Source: Pseudomonas lundensis (lineage in GTDB: Bacteria > Pseudomonadota > Gammaproteobacteria > Pseudomonadales > Pseudomonadaceae). From it: a stretch of DNA of 64,000 bases. The stretch is taken from NCBI RefSeq assembly GCF_002269125.1, contig NZ_NQKI01000015.1, positions 41,230 through 105,229 on the forward strand. The letters are read 5' to 3'. The notes beneath the pieces were generated by a model. It was not told the DNA's origin. It made no database searches and was given only the letters and a program-made list of their open reading frames with translations. A program made the translations under genes and the position numbers. Shown piece by piece: positions 9,058-18,270 of this stretch. Position 1 is the stretch's first letter. Every line of letters begins with the position of its first letter.

Positions 9058-10467
9058 TCAGTGCGCGCTGGCCACCGTTTCAACGTGCCAGCCGCCGCCC
9101 AGCGCTTTGTAGATCGCCACCACGCCGCGATACAACTCAACCTCGGCCTGTGCCTGACTGTCTTCTGCTGCGAGCCGTTCACGCTGGGCATCGAGTAACA
9201 CCAGGAAGTCCACCGTGCCTTCGCGATAGCGAATCGCCGCCAGATCGGCTGCGGTGCGGCTCGACTCACTCTGACGTATCAGCGACACCAGGCGTTGCTG
9301 ACGTTTGCCGTAATCACTGAACGCGTTTTGCGACTCTTCAAGCGCCAACAACACCTGTTGTTCGTAACGGGCCAGTGCGCCATCGGCTTCGGCATCCGCG
9401 CCACGTAAACGTGCTCGCACACTGCCCAAATCAAAGGCAGGCCAAGTAATGCTCGGGCCCAGAGCCCAGGCATTGGCGGCTGCTGAGCCGATCTGCGAGC
9501 CTCGCCCAGCGGTAAACCCAAGGAACCCGCTGAGGCTGACCCGCGGGAACAGATCTGCCTTGGCCACGCCGATCCGTGCGGTTGCGGCCGCCAGTTTGCG
9601 TTCCGCACTGAGGATGTCCGGGCGTCGCTGTAGCAGGTCGCCGGGGTTGCCAATGTTCAGGGCCTTGGCAATCGCGGGCAGTTTGGCCGGGCTCAAATCG
9701 ACGCTCAGTTGCTCCGGACGCTCGCCCAACAAGGTGGCAATCCGATTGCGTTCACGTACCTGCTGCGCCTGCAACTGCGGCACACTGGCTTCAACGGCCG
9801 CCAGACGTGCGTCAGCGCGCATGACGTCCAGCTCATCACCGACACCCGCATCACGCAGACTTTCAGTGATGGCTTTGGATTCCTGCTGGTTTTTCAGGTT
9901 GGCCAGCGCAATGTGCTCACGCAGTTGCGCGCCGCGCAGTTCGCCGTAGGCGTCCACCAATTCCGCAATCAGGGTCACTTGCAACTGATACAAATCCGCT
10001 GCGGCGGCCTGTTCGTCCGCATCGCTGGCTTCCAGTTGACGCTGGATACGGCCAAACAGGTCGAGTTCCCACGCCATGTCCAGCCCAAGATCGTACCGCT
10101 CACTGTTGACGCGCTTTTCGGTCTGCCCCGGAATCTGCCCTTTGCCCAGCTCGCTGCTGGCGCGGCTGGTGATAGTTGGCATGGCGTCGTTGCTGACGTC
10201 ATCGCGGATCGCCCGGGCAGCCCGCAGCCGGGCAAACGCCACGCGCAGCTCACGGTTGCCTGCCAGCGACCGCGTCACCAACCGGTTGAGGGTCGGGTCG
10301 TCGAACTGTTGCCACCAGATTGCTTCGAAATGGGCACGGTCAAAACCTTTGAGGTTATCGGCGCTGATCTGAGCCGGCTCGGTCTTCGGCGTTTGATAGT
10401 CCGGGCCGACGGCGCACGCGCTCAACGCGAGTACCAACAGACTCGGCAAGAATACGTTCACGTTCAT
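9058..10467 (-). CDS. oprN: OprN outer-membrane efflux channel
   Basis: 469 residues with a lipoprotein signal (lipobox LSAC, Cys18) and two OEP (TolC-like) repeats rich in coiled-coil heptads. Stretches such as GFLGFTAGRGSQIGS and YREGTVDFLVLLDAQRE match OprN of P. aeruginosa as I remember it. It forms the outer-membrane trimer of the MexEF-OprN exporter. Its ATG overlaps the mexF stop (ATGA), so translation is coupled, and the operon ends in the terminator at 8976-9008. Confidence 0.93.
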   Translation of the reverse strand: MNVNVFLPSLLVLALSACAVGPDYQTPKTEPAQISADNLKGFDRAHFEAIWWQQFDDPTLNRLVTRSLAGNRELRVAFARLRAARAIRDDVSNDAMPTITSRASSELGKGQIPGQTEKRVNSERYDLGLDMAWELDLFGRIQRQLEASDADEQAAAADLYQLQVTLIAELVDAYGELRGAQLREHIALANLKNQQESKAITESLRDAGVGDELDVMRADARLAAVEASVPQLQAQQVRERNRIATLLGERPEQLSVDLSPAKLPAIAKALNIGNPGDLLQRRPDILSAERKLAAATARIGVAKADLFPRVSLSGFLGFTAGRGSQIGSAAANAWALGPSITWPAFDLGSVRARLRGADAEADGALARYEQQVLLALEESQNAFSDYGKRQQRLVSLIRQSESSRTAADLAAIRYREGTVDFLVLLDAQRERLAAEDSQAQAEVELYRGVVAIYKALGGGWHVETVASAH

Positions 10468-13400
10468 GGTTGCGACTCCAACGTCATGTGCCTGGCGGCT
10501 TTGCGCGCTTGACTGCGCTCCACGTAGCGACGGATCAGGACGTAGAACACCGGGGTCAGCAGCAAACCAAAGAAGGTCACGCCCAGCATCCCGGAAAACA
10601 CCGCGACGCCCATGGCATGGCGCATTTCCGCCCCTGCGCCGCTCGACAGCACCAAAGGCACCACGCCCATGATGAACGCGAACGAGGTCATCAGAATCGG
10701 CCGCAAACGCAGACGGCAGGCTTCCAGCACCGCAGCCAGCGGGTCGAGGCCTTCTTCCTGTTTATCCTTGGCAAACTCGACAATCAGAATCGCGTTCTTG
10801 CACGCCAGTCCCACCAATACGATCAAGCCGATCTGGGTGAAAATGTTGTTGTCACCCCCCGACAGAATCACCCCGGTAATCGCGGACAGCAGGGTCATCG
10901 GCACGATCAGGATCACCGCCAGCGGCAGGCTCCAGCTCTCGTATTGCGCGGCCAGCACCAGAAACGCCAGCAGCACGCAGAGCGGGAACACAAACAGTGC
11001 GGTATTGCCTGACAGAATTTGCTGATATGTCAGTTCGGTCCACTCATAGGTCATGCCATTGGGCAATTCTTCTTTGAGCAGTTTTTCAATCGCAGCCTCG
11101 GCTTGACCCGAGCTGTAGCCCGGCGCTGCTGCGCCGTTGATCTCGGCCGTGACAAAGCCGTTGTAGTGCATGACCCGGTCGGGGCCGGCGGTGTCGCTGA
11201 CCTTGATAAAGGTCGCCAGCGGGATCATTTCGCCCTTGTTATTGCGCACTTTCAGTTGGCCGATCTGCTCAGGTTCCAGGCGGAACTGCTGTTCAGCCTG
11301 CACGTTGACCTGATAGGTACGGCCGAAGCGGTTGAAATCGTTGGCATACAGCGAACCCAGATAGACCTGCAGCGTGTCAAAAATGTCACTGATGGCCACA
11401 CCGTGCGTCTTGGCTTTTTCGCGGTCGATCGCAGCATCCACTTGCGGCACGTTGACTTGATAACTGGTGAACAACCCCGCCAGCTCCGGCACGTTGTGGC
11501 TCTTGGTAATGATGTTCTGCACTTCTTTGTACAGTTCGTCGTAACCCAGGTTGCCGCGGTCTTCGACTTGCAGGCGGAAACCGCCAATGGTGCCCAGCCC
11601 TTGTACTGGCGGCGGCGGGAAGATCGCGATGTAGGCATCCTGAATGTCTGCAAATTGCGCATTCAAGGCTGCGGCAATAGCTGCTGCCGACTGGCTCGGG
11701 TCCTTACGCTCGTCAAAAGGTTTGAGCGGGGTGAACACGATGCCGCTGTTGGGGCTGTTGGTGAACCCGTTGATCGACAGGCCCGGGAATGCCACTGAGT
11801 TCGCCACGCCCGGTTGCTTGAGAGCAATTTCGGACATGCGTTTGATCACCGCTTCGGTACGATCCAGGCTCGCGGCATCCGGCAGTTGCGCGAAAGCCAC
11901 CAGGTACTGTTTATCTTGCGGGGGGACGAAACCGGTGGGTGTATGCGCAAAACCAACCCAGGTCAGCACCATCAAACCTGCATACAGCAACATCGCGATA
12001 CCGCTGCCACGGATGATCCGGCGGACCGCCCCCACATAGCCATTACTGGCTTTGACGAAGAAACGGTTGAACGGGCCAAACAGCCAGCCCCCGAACAGGC
12101 GATCCAGCAAGCGGGTAAAACGGTCTTTGGGCGCGTGATGGCCTTTGAGCAACACGGCGGCCAGCGCCGGAGACAGTGTCAGCGAGTTGAACGCCGAGAT
12201 CACCGTGGAAATGGCAATGGTCAAGGCGAATTGCTTATAGAACTGTCCGGTCAGGCCGGAGATGAACGCAGCCGGTACAAACACGGCGCACAGCACCAGC
12301 GCCGTGGCAATGATCGGCCCGGTCACTTCGCGCATGGCGCGCTTGGTAGCATCGACCGGATTAAGCCCCAGCTCGATGTTTCGCTCGACGTTTTCCACCA
12401 CCACGATGGCATCATCGACCACAATCCCGATGGCCAACACCAGCCCGAACAGCGACAAGGCGTTAAGTGAGAACCCGAACATGTGCATCACGGCAAATGT
12501 ACCGATCAACGACACAGGCACGGCCACCAGCGGGATGATAGAGGCTCGCCACGTTTGCAGGAACAGGATAACCACCAGCACCACAAGGATCAGGGCTTCG
12601 AACAAGGTGTGAACCACCGCCTCGATAGAACCGCGAACGAAAATGGTCGGGTCGTAGACGATGTCGAAGTCCATGCCTTCAGGGAAACTCTGCTTGAGCT
12701 CGGCCATCTTCGCCCGCACGTCGTTCGAGATATCAATGGCATTGGAGCCCGGCCGCTGGAAGATCGGCAGCGCCACCGCGGGCTGGTTGTTGAGCAGCGA
12801 ACGCAACGCATATTGACTGGAGCCCAGCTCAACCCGCGCAATGTCTTTCAGGCGTGTGATCTGGCCATCATCGCCGGCGCGAATGATGATGTTCTGGAAC
12901 TCTTCTTCAGTCACCAAGCGTCCCTGAGTGTTGACTGAAAGCTGGAAACTGGTGGCATTCGGGGCAGGGGGCGCGCCAAGCGCACCGGCTGCGACCTGAC
13001 GGTTCTGCTCGCGAATGGCATTCACCACATCGGTTGCAGTCAGGTTGCGTGACGCGGTTTTGTTCGGGTCCAGCCACACGCGCAACGAGTAGTCGCCCAT
13101 GCCGAACATTTGTACATCGCCAATGCCGTTCAGGCGCGCCAGCTCATCCTTGATGTTAAGGATGGCGTAGTTGGACAGGTACAGCATGTCGTAGCGCTGA
13201 TCCGGCGAGGTCAAGTGCACCACCATCGTCAGGTCGGGCGATGCTTTGTCGACCGTAATACCGATGCGGGTTACTTCTTCGGGCAATTTGGGCTGGGTGC
13301 GGGTCACGCGGTTTTGCACCTGCACCTGTGCGTTGTCCAGGTCAGTGCCCAGGGCGAAAGTGATCGTCAGTGTGATCTTGCCGTCGGCCGTGGACTGTGA

Positions 13401-13643
13401 AGACATGTACAACATGTTTTCAACGCCCGTGATGGCTTGTTCCAGCGGCGCGGCCACGGTTTCACCGATCACTTTGGGGTTGGCACCGGGAAAGTTGGCG
13501 CGCACCACGACGGTGGGTGGCACCACTTCCGGGTATTCACTGATCGGTAACTGGAACAGCGAAATGCCGCCCGCAATCAGGATTAGCAGGGAAAGCACAG
13601 CGGCGAAAATCGGCCGCTGAATGAAAAATTGAGAAAAATTCAT
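10464..13643 (-). CDS. mexF: MexF RND multidrug efflux permease
   Basis: 1059 residues, full length for the family. It starts with NFSQFFIQRPIFAAVLSLLI and continues nearly identically to P. aeruginosa MexF as remembered. The proton-relay region GIVVDDAIVVVENVER (TM4) and the second-half helices are intact, and there are no frame breaks. Inner-membrane proton antiporter that captures chloramphenicol, fluoroquinolones, trimethoprim and quorum-signal precursors in P. aeruginosa; the exact substrates here are unknown. Lies 15 bp after mexE and overlaps oprN by 4 bp. Confidence 0.95.
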   Translation of the reverse strand: MNFSQFFIQRPIFAAVLSLLILIAGGISLFQLPISEYPEVVPPTVVVRANFPGANPKVIGETVAAPLEQAITGVENMLYMSSQSTADGKITLTITFALGTDLDNAQVQVQNRVTRTQPKLPEEVTRIGITVDKASPDLTMVVHLTSPDQRYDMLYLSNYAILNIKDELARLNGIGDVQMFGMGDYSLRVWLDPNKTASRNLTATDVVNAIREQNRQVAAGALGAPPAPNATSFQLSVNTQGRLVTEEEFQNIIIRAGDDGQITRLKDIARVELGSSQYALRSLLNNQPAVALPIFQRPGSNAIDISNDVRAKMAELKQSFPEGMDFDIVYDPTIFVRGSIEAVVHTLFEALILVVLVVILFLQTWRASIIPLVAVPVSLIGTFAVMHMFGFSLNALSLFGLVLAIGIVVDDAIVVVENVERNIELGLNPVDATKRAMREVTGPIIATALVLCAVFVPAAFISGLTGQFYKQFALTIAISTVISAFNSLTLSPALAAVLLKGHHAPKDRFTRLLDRLFGGWLFGPFNRFFVKASNGYVGAVRRIIRGSGIAMLLYAGLMVLTWVGFAHTPTGFVPPQDKQYLVAFAQLPDAASLDRTEAVIKRMSEIALKQPGVANSVAFPGLSINGFTNSPNSGIVFTPLKPFDERKDPSQSAAAIAAALNAQFADIQDAYIAIFPPPPVQGLGTIGGFRLQVEDRGNLGYDELYKEVQNIITKSHNVPELAGLFTSYQVNVPQVDAAIDREKAKTHGVAISDIFDTLQVYLGSLYANDFNRFGRTYQVNVQAEQQFRLEPEQIGQLKVRNNKGEMIPLATFIKVSDTAGPDRVMHYNGFVTAEINGAAAPGYSSGQAEAAIEKLLKEELPNGMTYEWTELTYQQILSGNTALFVFPLCVLLAFLVLAAQYESWSLPLAVILIVPMTLLSAITGVILSGGDNNIFTQIGLIVLVGLACKNAILIVEFAKDKQEEGLDPLAAVLEACRLRLRPILMTSFAFIMGVVPLVLSSGAGAEMRHAMGVAVFSGMLGVTFFGLLLTPVFYVLIRRYVERSQARKAARHMTLESQP

Positions 13644-13658
13644 CGGAGTTATCGTCCC

Positions 13659-14903
13659 TTAACCACGAGGAGTCGCGACGCCAGCCAGCTTCGGCGCGCT
13701 GTTGGCGGGCTTGACCTGTGGCAGGTTGCTGGCTTCCAGGGCTTGTCGTTGGAGCGCCAGTGCAGCGAGGGTTTGTTCGGTCGCCATCGGGATCACTTCA
13801 GGGGTGACCGGCGAGCCAGGACGCACCCGCTGCAAGCCTTTGACGATGATGGTGTCGTCCTTGTGCAAACCATTACGCACAATGCGCAACCCTTCGATCT
13901 TCGGCCCCAGCTCAACGGCGCGGTAGATCGACTTGTTGTCGCCATCGAGGACCAGCACGAACTTTTTGCCCAGGTCGGTGCCGACGGCTTCGTCGTTGAT
14001 CAGCACAGCCGAATACGTCCCGCTGCCTACCAGTTTGAGGCGTGCATACAGGCCCGGGGTGAAGCTGCCGTCGGCGTTATCGAACACCGCGCGGCCACGG
14101 ATGGTGCCGGTTTTGGGGTTGACCTGGTTATCGACGAAGTTCATTTGCCCCAGGTGCGGGTTGCCGTCTTCATTGGACAGGCCCAGGTACACCGGTGTGG
14201 TCTGGCCACGTTGGCCTTCACGGGCCAGTTGGGTGTACTTGAGAAACACACGTTCATCGGCATCAAAGTAGGCATACACCTTGTCGGTTGAAACCACGCT
14301 GGTCAGCGGTGTGACATCCGCCGTCACGATGTTGCCCGCTGTAATTTCCGCGCGGCTCACACGCCCGCTTATCGGGGAGGTGACGCGGGTAAAACTCAGG
14401 TTCAGCTTGGCCAGATCCAGCTCGGCCTGAACGGCCGCGACGGCGGCGCGGGCTTGCTGCGAAGCGGTGCTGCGCGAGTCGGCCAGCTCGGCCGAAATGG
14501 CATTGCTCTGGCGCAGGCGCTCGCCGCGCTGGGCTTCGTTTTCGCTGCGGGTGGCATTGGCGCGGGCTTGTTGGACCTGTGCCTCAAGGCGGCGTACTTG
14601 CGCCTGAAACGGGCGCGGGTCGATCTGGAACAACAGGTCGCCTTTCTTCACCAACGCACCTTCGGTGAAAGCGACCTGATCAATCTGCCCGGACACGCGA
14701 GGGCGAATTTCCACCGTTTCCGGCGCTTCCAGCCGACCGGTGAACTCGTCCCATTCATTCACAGGCTGCTCAAGCACTTTGGCCACACTGACTTTTGCAG
14801 CAGGCGCCGGAGCAGTCGCTTGTGGAGTTTTGCCGCATGCACTCATCACCACGATGGCCAAAGCGGCCAGTGGGAAGCGCAAATGTTTAAGTGACTGTTC
14901 CAT
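13659..14903 (-). CDS. mexE: MexE periplasmic adaptor lipoprotein
   Basis: 414 residues, the same length as MexE of P. aeruginosa. It has a signal sequence with lipobox MSAC, a lipoyl first half (LFQIDPRPFQAQVRRLEAQ), a coiled coil at about 100-160, a second lipoyl half (TSPISGRVSRAEITAGNIV) and the characteristic NPHLGQMNFVDNQVNPKTGTIRGRA region. First gene of the operon. The LysR activator gene mexT, which lies upstream in P. aeruginosa, is not here: a tRNA gene is. Control must come from a regulator elsewhere or differ. Confidence 0.94.
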   Translation of the reverse strand: MEQSLKHLRFPLAALAIVVMSACGKTPQATAPAPAAKVSVAKVLEQPVNEWDEFTGRLEAPETVEIRPRVSGQIDQVAFTEGALVKKGDLLFQIDPRPFQAQVRRLEAQVQQARANATRSENEAQRGERLRQSNAISAELADSRSTASQQARAAVAAVQAELDLAKLNLSFTRVTSPISGRVSRAEITAGNIVTADVTPLTSVVSTDKVYAYFDADERVFLKYTQLAREGQRGQTTPVYLGLSNEDGNPHLGQMNFVDNQVNPKTGTIRGRAVFDNADGSFTPGLYARLKLVGSGTYSAVLINDEAVGTDLGKKFVLVLDGDNKSIYRAVELGPKIEGLRIVRNGLHKDDTIIVKGLQRVRPGSPVTPEVIPMATEQTLAALALQRQALEASNLPQVKPANSAPKLAGVATPRG

Positions 14904-15208
14904 GAGGGGGAGTCCGCCAATCTGTTGAGATGGGGCGGATAATGCTGGCGCGGGTGCTGGCGCACGAATCGAACCCAGCGAAGGTCATTATCATCCGGAA
15001 TGATATAAACCCGAGCCAAGCCCTCTAGCCTGTGCTTTTCGTTAGGGGACTATCAATCACAAAGACTTGCGGGTCGGATGGCGCCCGATAATCAGGTGCG
15101 CACAAGGCCAGACCGTGTTCCAGATGAAGCGGACTAATGGGTTTGTAGGTGTTCGGCAGGATGGCGGTAGAACCGGAATTGCGCAGCGGCTTGATTTTTT
15201 TGCGGAAC
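14904..15208. other. mexEF-oprN upstream region, no gene seen
   Basis: About 300 bp between mexE and the tRNA-Leu terminator. It contains the palindrome at 14990-15004 and presumably the mexE promoter. I find no credible coding sequence. A T-arm-like string near 14965-14976 has no accompanying tRNA body. Confidence 0.6.
14990..15004. promoter_or_regulatory. Palindromic operator candidate upstream of mexE
   Basis: ATCAT-CCGGA-ATGAT, a perfect 5-5-5 inverted repeat about 90-100 bp upstream of the mexE ATG. On the minus strand it overlaps a GATAAT hexamer that could serve as a -10 element. Inverted ATCAT repeats fit LysR- or TetR-type operators. It is not a clear match to the published MexT nod-box consensus. 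Confidence 0.45.
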
Positions 15209-15250
15209 AAAAAAACAAAGGGCCTGCATGAAGAATCTCATGCAAGCCCT
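15209..15250 (-). terminator. Terminator of the tRNA-Leu transcript
   Basis: On the minus strand, immediately after the tRNA, AGGGCTTGCATGA pairs with TCATGCAGGCCCT (near-perfect stem) and is followed by TTTGTTTTTTTG. Standard Rho-independent form 10 bp beyond the CCA end. Confidence 0.85.
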
Positions 15251-15259
15251 TGATATGTT

Positions 15260-15346
15260 TGGTGCCCGAAGCCGGAATCGAACCGGCACGTCCTTTCGAA
15301 CGGGGGATTTTAAGTCCCATGCGTCTACCAATTTCGCCATTCGGGC
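15260..15346 (-). tRNA. tRNA-Leu(UAA)
   Basis: 87 nt including an encoded CCA (TGG at 15260-15262 on the plus strand). The acceptor strand GCCCGAA pairs with TTCGGGC. The D-loop GGTAGACGC, anticodon loop CTTAAAA with anticodon TAA, an extended class II variable arm and T-arm GGTTCGATTCC are all present. It stands alone, with its own promoter upstream and terminator downstream. Confidence 0.97.
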
Positions 15347-15420
15347 GGTAGCGCTATGTAGCGATCAAACCGGCTGGTTTTACTGAATCTCAGCCCCCCA
15401 GCCTGTGTGACAGGTGGACG

Positions 15421-15449
15421 AATATATAGAGGCTTATGCGATGACGCAA
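15421..15449 (-). promoter_or_regulatory. Sigma-70 type promoter of tRNA-Leu
   Basis: On the minus strand TTGCGT (15449-15444), a 17-bp spacer, then TATATT (15426-15421), about 75 bp upstream of the mature 5' end of the tRNA. Spacing is optimal. A short 5' leader would be removed by RNase P. Confidence 0.65.
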
Positions 15450-15636
15450 GTTTGAGAGGGCACATTTTTTATCGAGGGGCTTAATAAAACCCTCGAAAAA
15501 TCAGAAGCCTATGGCCTCGGGGAGTTTACTCGAAGGGGGTTATCCAAATCGTTGGAAGAAAGTATCAGGCTTATATGTAAGTTTTTTGGGAGGGCTAGGC
15601 TAGGGTGTGTGTAGGTCCGAGACAGAAGTGGGTGAA

Positions 15637-16683
15637 ATGAATTCAAGTGTCCTCTACGCGCTCATTGCGGCAGCCCTGTTCGGCGCCAGTACGCCGCTGG
15701 CCAAGCTGCTGGGGGCCGACGTGTCGCCCGTGCTGCTGGCAGGGTTGCTGTATTTGGGGAGCGGGGCGGGCCTGTTGTTGGTGCGCTGCATGCGGGATCG
15801 CGGGTGGAAGCGTTCCGGTCTGAGCGCAGGTGAATGGCCATGGTTGGCGGGTGCAATTGCCTTTGGGGGCGTATTGGGCCCTGTGGCGCTCATGTTCGGG
15901 TTGACGCTGACCTCCGGAGCCACGGCCTCGCTCATGCTGAACCTGGAGCCCGTACTGACCGCGCTGCTGGCGTGGGTGGTGTTTAAGGAAAACGCTGATC
16001 GCCGGATTGTTGCGGGAATGCTGGCCATCATCGCGGGGGGTGTGGTGCTGTCCTTGCCGTCAGGGCAGGGTGCAAACGACACGGGTTCGTGGCTGGGGCC
16101 GCTTGCAGTGGCGTTTGCCTGTTTGTGCTGGGCCGTGGACAACAACCTTACGCGTAAAGTGTCGGCGTCTGATGCGCTCTACATTGCCGGGGCAAAGGGG
16201 TTGTGTGCCGGGTTGGTGAACTGCGCAATTGCTACATCGCTGGGTGCCCAATGGCCCTCGGCGCAGGTGCTGTCTCCGACGTTATTGATTGGTTTTTTGG
16301 GTTATGGCGTGAGTCTGGTGCTGTTCGTACTGGCCTTGCGCGGTCTGGGGGCGGCGCGAACGGGGGCGTATTTTTCCACGGCACCTTTTTTGGGGGCTGT
16401 GATTTCAATCGTGATACTGGGCGAATCGGTCTCGTGGCTGTTTTGGGTCGCGGCGGCCTTCATGGGGCTGGGTGTGTGGTTGCACTTGACTGAGGTGCAT
16501 GCACATGAGCACCAGCATGCGCGCCTGGAGCATACCCATCGACATCACCATGATGAGCACCATCAACACACTCACGAAGCAGATGACCCGGCTCAGGAAC
16601 CCCATACCCATGCACATGTCCATGTGCCTGTACGCCACTTTCATCCTCACTTCCCGGATATTCATCACAGGCACCGGCACTGA
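15637..16683 (+). CDS. DMT/EamA-family exporter with a histidine-rich tail
   Basis: 348 residues from the ATG at 15637 (NSSVLYALIAAALFGAS), the natural start of the first helix; the frame is open 10 codons further but those are polar. Ten membrane segments form two EamA units. After the last helix (about residue 285) comes a hydrophilic tail of some 60 residues with about two dozen histidines in HxH and HHH patterns. Such tails bind Zn, Ni, Co or Cu in other carriers, so metal export or metal-gated transport is suggested. The substrate is unknown. The DedA gene follows after 40 bp and could be cotranscribed. Confidence 0.85.
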   Translation: MNSSVLYALIAAALFGASTPLAKLLGADVSPVLLAGLLYLGSGAGLLLVRCMRDRGWKRSGLSAGEWPWLAGAIAFGGVLGPVALMFGLTLTSGATASLMLNLEPVLTALLAWVVFKENADRRIVAGMLAIIAGGVVLSLPSGQGANDTGSWLGPLAVAFACLCWAVDNNLTRKVSASDALYIAGAKGLCAGLVNCAIATSLGAQWPSAQVLSPTLLIGFLGYGVSLVLFVLALRGLGAARTGAYFSTAPFLGAVISIVILGESVSWLFWVAAAFMGLGVWLHLTEVHAHEHQHARLEHTHRHHHDEHHQHTHEADDPAQEPHTHAHVHVPVRHFHPHFPDIHHRHRH

Positions 16684-16723
16684 CCCTGAAGTCCCCGGCC
16701 TATAACGGAGCACACGAGCGCGC

Positions 16724-17299
16724 ATGTTTGAACACGTCGATGTCAACTACCTACTGGCCACCTACGGTTACTGGGCCATCTTTATCGGCTGCCTGCTGGA
16801 AGGCGAAACCATCCTGATTCTGGGCGGCATGGCGGCTCACCAGCATGTCCTCAAACTGCTTCCGGTCATCGGCTATGCCAGTCTGGCGGGCATGCTGGGT
16901 GATCAGTTGTTGTTCTGGGCGGGACGCTATTTTGGTGAGCGCCTGTTACCGCGCTTGCATAAACAACAGGCCGCTATCGACAAGGTCACGGCGTTGATCA
17001 ATCGCCACCCGACCGTGTCGATTTTTGCAGTGCGCTTTCTTTACGGCATGCGCCTGGTGGGGCCGATGGTGATTGGCGCGAGTAAGGTGTCCCCCGTCAA
17101 GTTTGCGTGCATCAACCTGTTAGGCGCCGTGGTGTGGGCCACGCTGTTTGCCAGTGCCGGGTATTGGTCGGGAGAGTTCCTGCAGCATCTGTTAGGGGAT
17201 TTAAAACCTTATCGCTTGCCGATTGCCCTGGGGGTGGTCGTCCTGGTGCTGGTCGTGGGACTGATCCGCCATTTCAGCTCAACGCGCAAAACCATTTAG
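16724..17299 (+). CDS. DedA-family membrane protein
   Basis: 191 residues with the DedA (SNARE-associated/VTT) layout: an N-terminal helix with the acidic GCLLEGETILILGG, the GDQLLFWAGRYFG re-entrant region, a conserved RFLYGMRLVGPMVIGASK loop and C-terminal helices. DedA proteins are linked to recycling of undecaprenyl phosphate or lipid flipping and to membrane-potential tolerance. Position 40 bp after the His-tailed exporter suggests a shared transcript. Confidence 0.9.
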   Translation: MFEHVDVNYLLATYGYWAIFIGCLLEGETILILGGMAAHQHVLKLLPVIGYASLAGMLGDQLLFWAGRYFGERLLPRLHKQQAAIDKVTALINRHPTVSIFAVRFLYGMRLVGPMVIGASKVSPVKFACINLLGAVVWATLFASAGYWSGEFLQHLLGDLKPYRLPIALGVVVLVLVVGLIRHFSSTRKTI

Positions 17300-17496
17300 C
17301 CAGGCTGGGTGCGCAGCCTGTAGCGCCCATGAAGGGTGTGTGGTTGCAAAAATCACGCTTGAAAGGCAAAGTCCGGCAACCCGGTTGCGTGATGAACCGC
17401 TTGGCCTAGACTCTTGTTTAGCGGCTCTGAGCCGAGGTTTTCATGCCGTGTTCACGACCTTTGCGCGCCGGTCCGATGACAAGAAAGGAGGTCCGC

Positions 17497-18042
17497 ATGT
17501 TGATACGCTCAATGATCCTCGCCAGTGTGCTGGTCACGGGAATGGCGCACGCCGTTGAAGTCCCCAACCCCCTCGAACAGGACCGCGCAAAGGCAAGACC
17601 ACTGGTGATTGTGGCGCGCACAGAGGCTGACCCCACCTTATCGACTCTGAAAAAATCCCTCGAAGACCCGGCTCAAAAAAAGGCTTTCGATGAGCGCAAC
17701 CTGGTGCTGTACACCATTGTTGGCATCACCGGTAAGCGTGACGGCAAAGACCTTGAGCCGCAGTCAACCATGTCGCTGATCCGGGGACTCAAGCCGGGCA
17801 TGATCATTGATAAGGCCAAAGTGTTTCTGATCGGTAAGGACGGCGAGGTCAAGTTCAAGTCTGAAGGTGACGCGGACCTCGAAACGCTGTTTAAAACCGT
17901 CGATGCCTTGCCGCCTGCCGAAAAAACGTTGCAAGCCCAAACGGGGCCTGAAACGTCGGTCACACCTGGCACCCAAGGCAAGCCTGACAAGTCCGGCAAG
18001 CACGTTAAACCCGCTAAACCTGCCAAACCGCTGGAAGACTGA
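17497..18042 (+). CDS. Secreted DUF4174-domain protein
   Basis: 181 residues from the ATG at 17497, which has AAGGAGGT 5 bp upstream; the longer frame reading is rejected. Signal peptide about 1-20 (cleavage after GMAHA). The body (about 30-135) has the DUF4174 pattern, a thioredoxin-like fold with no visible CXXC: RPLVIVARTEAD then KVFLIGKDGEVKFKSEG. A Lys/Pro-rich tail of about 35 residues follows. Function unknown; probably periplasmic. Confidence 0.8.
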   Translation: MLIRSMILASVLVTGMAHAVEVPNPLEQDRAKARPLVIVARTEADPTLSTLKKSLEDPAQKKAFDERNLVLYTIVGITGKRDGKDLEPQSTMSLIRGLKPGMIIDKAKVFLIGKDGEVKFKSEGDADLETLFKTVDALPPAEKTLQAQTGPETSVTPGTQGKPDKSGKHVKPAKPAKPLED

Positions 18043-18052
18043 AGTCACGGCC

Positions 18053-18080
18053 AAAAAAAGGCCCGCTGGGGGAAGCGGGC
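18053..18080 (-). terminator. GC hairpin with A-run, terminator-like
   Basis: GCCCGCT/AGCGGGC stem (18061-18067 with 18074-18080) preceded by seven As. The T-tract therefore faces the minus strand, although the neighbouring genes run on the plus strand. It lies directly after the DUF4174 stop and probably still ends that transcript or blocks antisense readthrough. Confidence 0.5.
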
Positions 18081-18270
18081 CAAGAGGGATTCACTAAAGG
18101 AGTGAGTTCAATCTAGACCCCGGAATGTGAATACCATGTGAAATGCATGTATTCAAAACAGTAAAGACCCGCAAAGTGTTCGGTAAAAATACAGCTCAGC
18201 TGTAGCGCAAGGCGCAGCAGGCGATCCGCTAGGGTGTCATTCATCTCTCCCTTGCCAGCCGGACGTCTTC

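Noticed and set aside
14961..14980. A T-arm-like string (minus strand GGGTTCGATTC) near mexE
   Set aside because: No matching acceptor stem, D-arm or anticodon arm around it; not a tRNA.
15470..15500. CGAGGG/CCCTCG hairpin upstream of the DMT exporter
   Set aside because: A-tracts are on the wrong side for either strand's terminator; left unannotated.
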